In this document: positions 31,142-32,558 of the stretch, in pieces | How positions within the stretch are numbered: the first letter of the stretch is position 1 | Layout of the letters: each line of letters starts with the position of its first letter | Source of the DNA: an uncultured archaeon | GTDB taxonomy: Archaea > Thermoproteota > Nitrososphaeria_A > Caldarchaeales > Calditenuaceae | NCBI GenBank assembly: GCA_937921685.1 | Contig: CAKZUF010000022.1 | Span: 1 to 32,558 of the forward strand | Length of the DNA stretch: 32,558 bases | Direction: 5' to 3' | Position numbers and translations under genes: made by a program | The notes under the pieces: generated by a model | Databases searched by the model: none | Told to the model about the DNA's origin: nothing | Seen by the model: the letters and a program-made list of their open reading frames with translations, nothing else

Positions 31142-32300
31142 AATTTTCTTTGACTAAATAACGAGACTATGTTTGTTTAAGGTGTGAAGATATACGATAG
31201 GAGAGCCTTAAGTCCAGAGAGGCTAAGATTACAACGTTATGCTTTTTCTGCGGTTGTCTGAGGAAGCTTCCCTAGGAGATTATTAGCTATGTGAAGACCA
31301 ACGGGGCTGACTCGTATACTCTGATTGACAAAGATAGCCATATTTATTCCAAAGCTATGTCAACATTTACAAGAAGGTTTATACTTGTGATATTGACTTC
31401 TGCAAGGCTTGCAGAAGGTCTTTAAAAGAAGAATCCATAAATCTTTTAGCGCGGAAGAGGAAATATGCTTGCTGAAACTGTTCAGCAGGCTTCTCATAGG
31501 CAAGCGGTTCAGTAAGATGTTCATCAAAAACATAGGGGAGGCTGGGCTTAAGAAAGAGGTGGAAAGAGTGGTGGAATAAGAGGAAATGACACATTAAGCG
31601 AGGGCACAAGCTTGGTGAAGAAATGGGAACATTATCCAACAAACTTATACGTCCAAAAAATAACTAGTAACAATATTCATAATGAAGGTTAAAGGATAGG
31701 CTCAGAAGAGGATTGAGGACCTAGCAGATCTAGCCTATACCGTACTAAAGCAAGCAAGGTTAAAGAGCATTTAAGGAACATTTACAGGGATTTCGGGCAA
31801 TATGTAAAGCCGGTAGATGAGAGAGATCATAGATAAAGAAATTGCTGGGAGTGCAGCTTTAATCCAAGATATCGTTAAGCCTTGGAAAGGGGAAACACGT
31901 TGATAGTCTTCTACTTTAATACCTCTGACATAGTTAAGAACTATTTATTATATCTTTAAGACGTTTAATTTAATATAGATTTTCCTTAGCTAAATCATTA
32001 TCATTTTTTAAATAATATCCCTCATGCAGGAAATTTCCTTTTCTATGTGACATCTTCCTTGAGTCAAAAATTCATCACCTGAATATATACTTTTGACAAT
32101 CGAGCAGGATAGTTTCAATTCCTTTTTAAACTAATTTGTCGCCGTCTATCATGTAAGGGGACTGTACACCCCTTGTGCGAACATCTTCGAATTACCAAAT
32201 TAATGAATCTTCTCGGCCATGCACCTAATAAGATTTGATAGTATACTACTAAGGTGTATTAGCCAGCGCTTCATAGGTGAACTTTAATATACAAAGCTAC
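31142..32300. other. AT-rich decayed region with transposase-like remnants
   Basis: No intact gene is present over about 1.16 kb. On the plus strand near 31235-31570, short frames read like a zinc ribbon and helical segment of a transposase broken by shifts and stops: LCFFCGCLRKLP, then YTCDIDFCKACRRSL and EEEICLLKLFSRLLIGKRFS. At 31690-31830 pieces such as RIEDLADLAYTVLKQARLK and VKEHLRNIYRDFGQYVKP follow in different frames. The part from about 31900 to 32280 is extremely AT-rich (13 of 60 bases are G or C at 31921-31980) and shows nothing recognisable. I see no clear terminal inverted repeats. Confidence 0.4.
32283..32292 (+). promoter_or_regulatory. TATA box of the last gene
   Basis: TTTAATATAC lies about 27 bases before the ATG at 32315, consistent with a leaderless transcript. 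Confidence 0.45.
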
Positions 32301-32314
32301 GCAACTGATATGCG

Positions 32315-32558
32315 ATGAGCATGCGACATCCATCATGGATGGGGAAGATGCGTGGTCTGACTAAGGAGGAGTTGACCCAATTTTTAGCGAAGGCATATGT
32401 CGCAAGGATTGCGACTCTAAAGAAGGATGGATCACCTTATATAGTTCCAGCATGGTTCCAGTATGAGGAGCCGTATTTTTATTTTGTCGCTCGTGCAAAA
32501 TCGATATGGGTGGAGCATATCAAGAATGATCCGCGTGTAGCGGTCCAGATAAGCAGGG
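32315..32558 (+). CDS. Pyridoxamine 5'-phosphate oxidase-like FMN/F420-binding protein (5' part only)
   Basis: The 81 visible residues begin a split-barrel flavoprotein of the PNPOx-like class, many of whose archaeal members use F420 or FMN. The pattern is LTKEELTQFLAKAYVARIAT, then KDGSPYIVPAWFQYEE, PYFYFVARAKSIWVEHIKND and PRVAVQIS. This is the usual helix, strand, strand, cofactor-loop order. The substrate cannot be told from this part. ATG 32315 is chosen over ATG 32321 because of the TATA spacing; both are in frame. The gene runs off the window end. Confidence 0.82.
   Translation, partial: MSMRHPSWMGKMRGLTKEELTQFLAKAYVARIATLKKDGSPYIVPAWFQYEEPYFYFVARAKSIWVEHIKNDPRVAVQISR

Noticed and set aside
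31379..31642. An 87-residue minus-strand frame in the decayed region
   Set aside because: It has no promoter, no domain and a skewed composition; the plus-strand fragments look more like real protein remnants.
1..32558. CRISPR arrays, rRNA and tRNA genes
   Set aside because: I saw no regularly spaced direct repeats, rRNA cores or complete cloverleaf patterns on either strand by eye.

Overview
The window reads as chromosomal DNA of a thermophilic archaeon, most likely of the Thermoproteota (TACK) branch. The archaeal markers are a PriL-type primase large subunit, a PCNA clamp, an archaeal-type serine hydroxymethyltransferase, the PIN-ATPase-KH protein, DUF1464, an HTH_45 winged helix, a PyrB/PyrI pair and a DUF6775 protein. 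TATA boxes sit about 23-36 bases upstream of many start codons, so many transcripts should be leaderless. GTG and TTG starts are common, and proteins are rich in E, R and K. I cannot name the genus.

Layout. 1-782: 3' part of priL (minus). 917-1606: unknown coiled-coil protein. 1615-2949: glyA. 3099-4979: a lower-GC three-gene minus-strand operon (SRPBCC-M50-like fusion, small membrane protein, T4 endonuclease V-like pyrimidine dimer glycosylase). 5129-6368: PduO cobalamin adenosyltransferase and a convergent DUF3786 protein. 6403-8133: PCu(A)C copper-binding membrane protein diverging from a DUF1464 kinase-like protein. 8292-9325: a broken LAGLIDADG homing endonuclease just before ppdK (9332-11992). 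12082-13020: divergent hxlR/doxX pair with mirrored operator-like sites. 13073-15010: methyltransferase-ATP-grasp fusion. 15103-15552: divergent RpiB-like protein. 15645-17230: methyltransferase and UPF0104 membrane protein. 17251-17826: FAM173/aKMT-like methyltransferase. 17925-20123: PIN-ATPase-KH protein and a winged helix. 20142-22652: pyrB-pyrI-pyrC. 22663-24309: thi4 and DUF6775 operon. 24445-24840: ArsC-like. 25128-26697: pcn and a PD-(D/E)XK-like protein. 26703-26886: an unrecognised, highly structured RNA on the minus strand. 26958-29279: orphan CoxL-like molybdo-hydroxylase subunit. 29624-31141: glnA. 31142-32300: AT-rich decayed DNA with transposase-like remnants. 32315-32558: start of a pyridoxamine-phosphate-oxidase-like gene.

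Pathways. pyrB-pyrI-pyrC supply the second and third steps of pyrimidine synthesis. ppdK interconverts pyruvate and phosphoenolpyruvate. glnA assimilates ammonium. glyA feeds one-carbon metabolism. thi4 makes the thiazole of thiamine. PduO makes adenosylcobalamin. priL and pcn are replication parts.

The most striking item is the candidate RNA at 26703-26886. It has its own TATA box at the right distance, a 10-bp helix joining its ends, three further arms (two with GAAA tetraloops), several G-U pairs that fix the strand, and a T-tract at its 3' end. It shows none of the RNase P or SRP RNA signatures I know.
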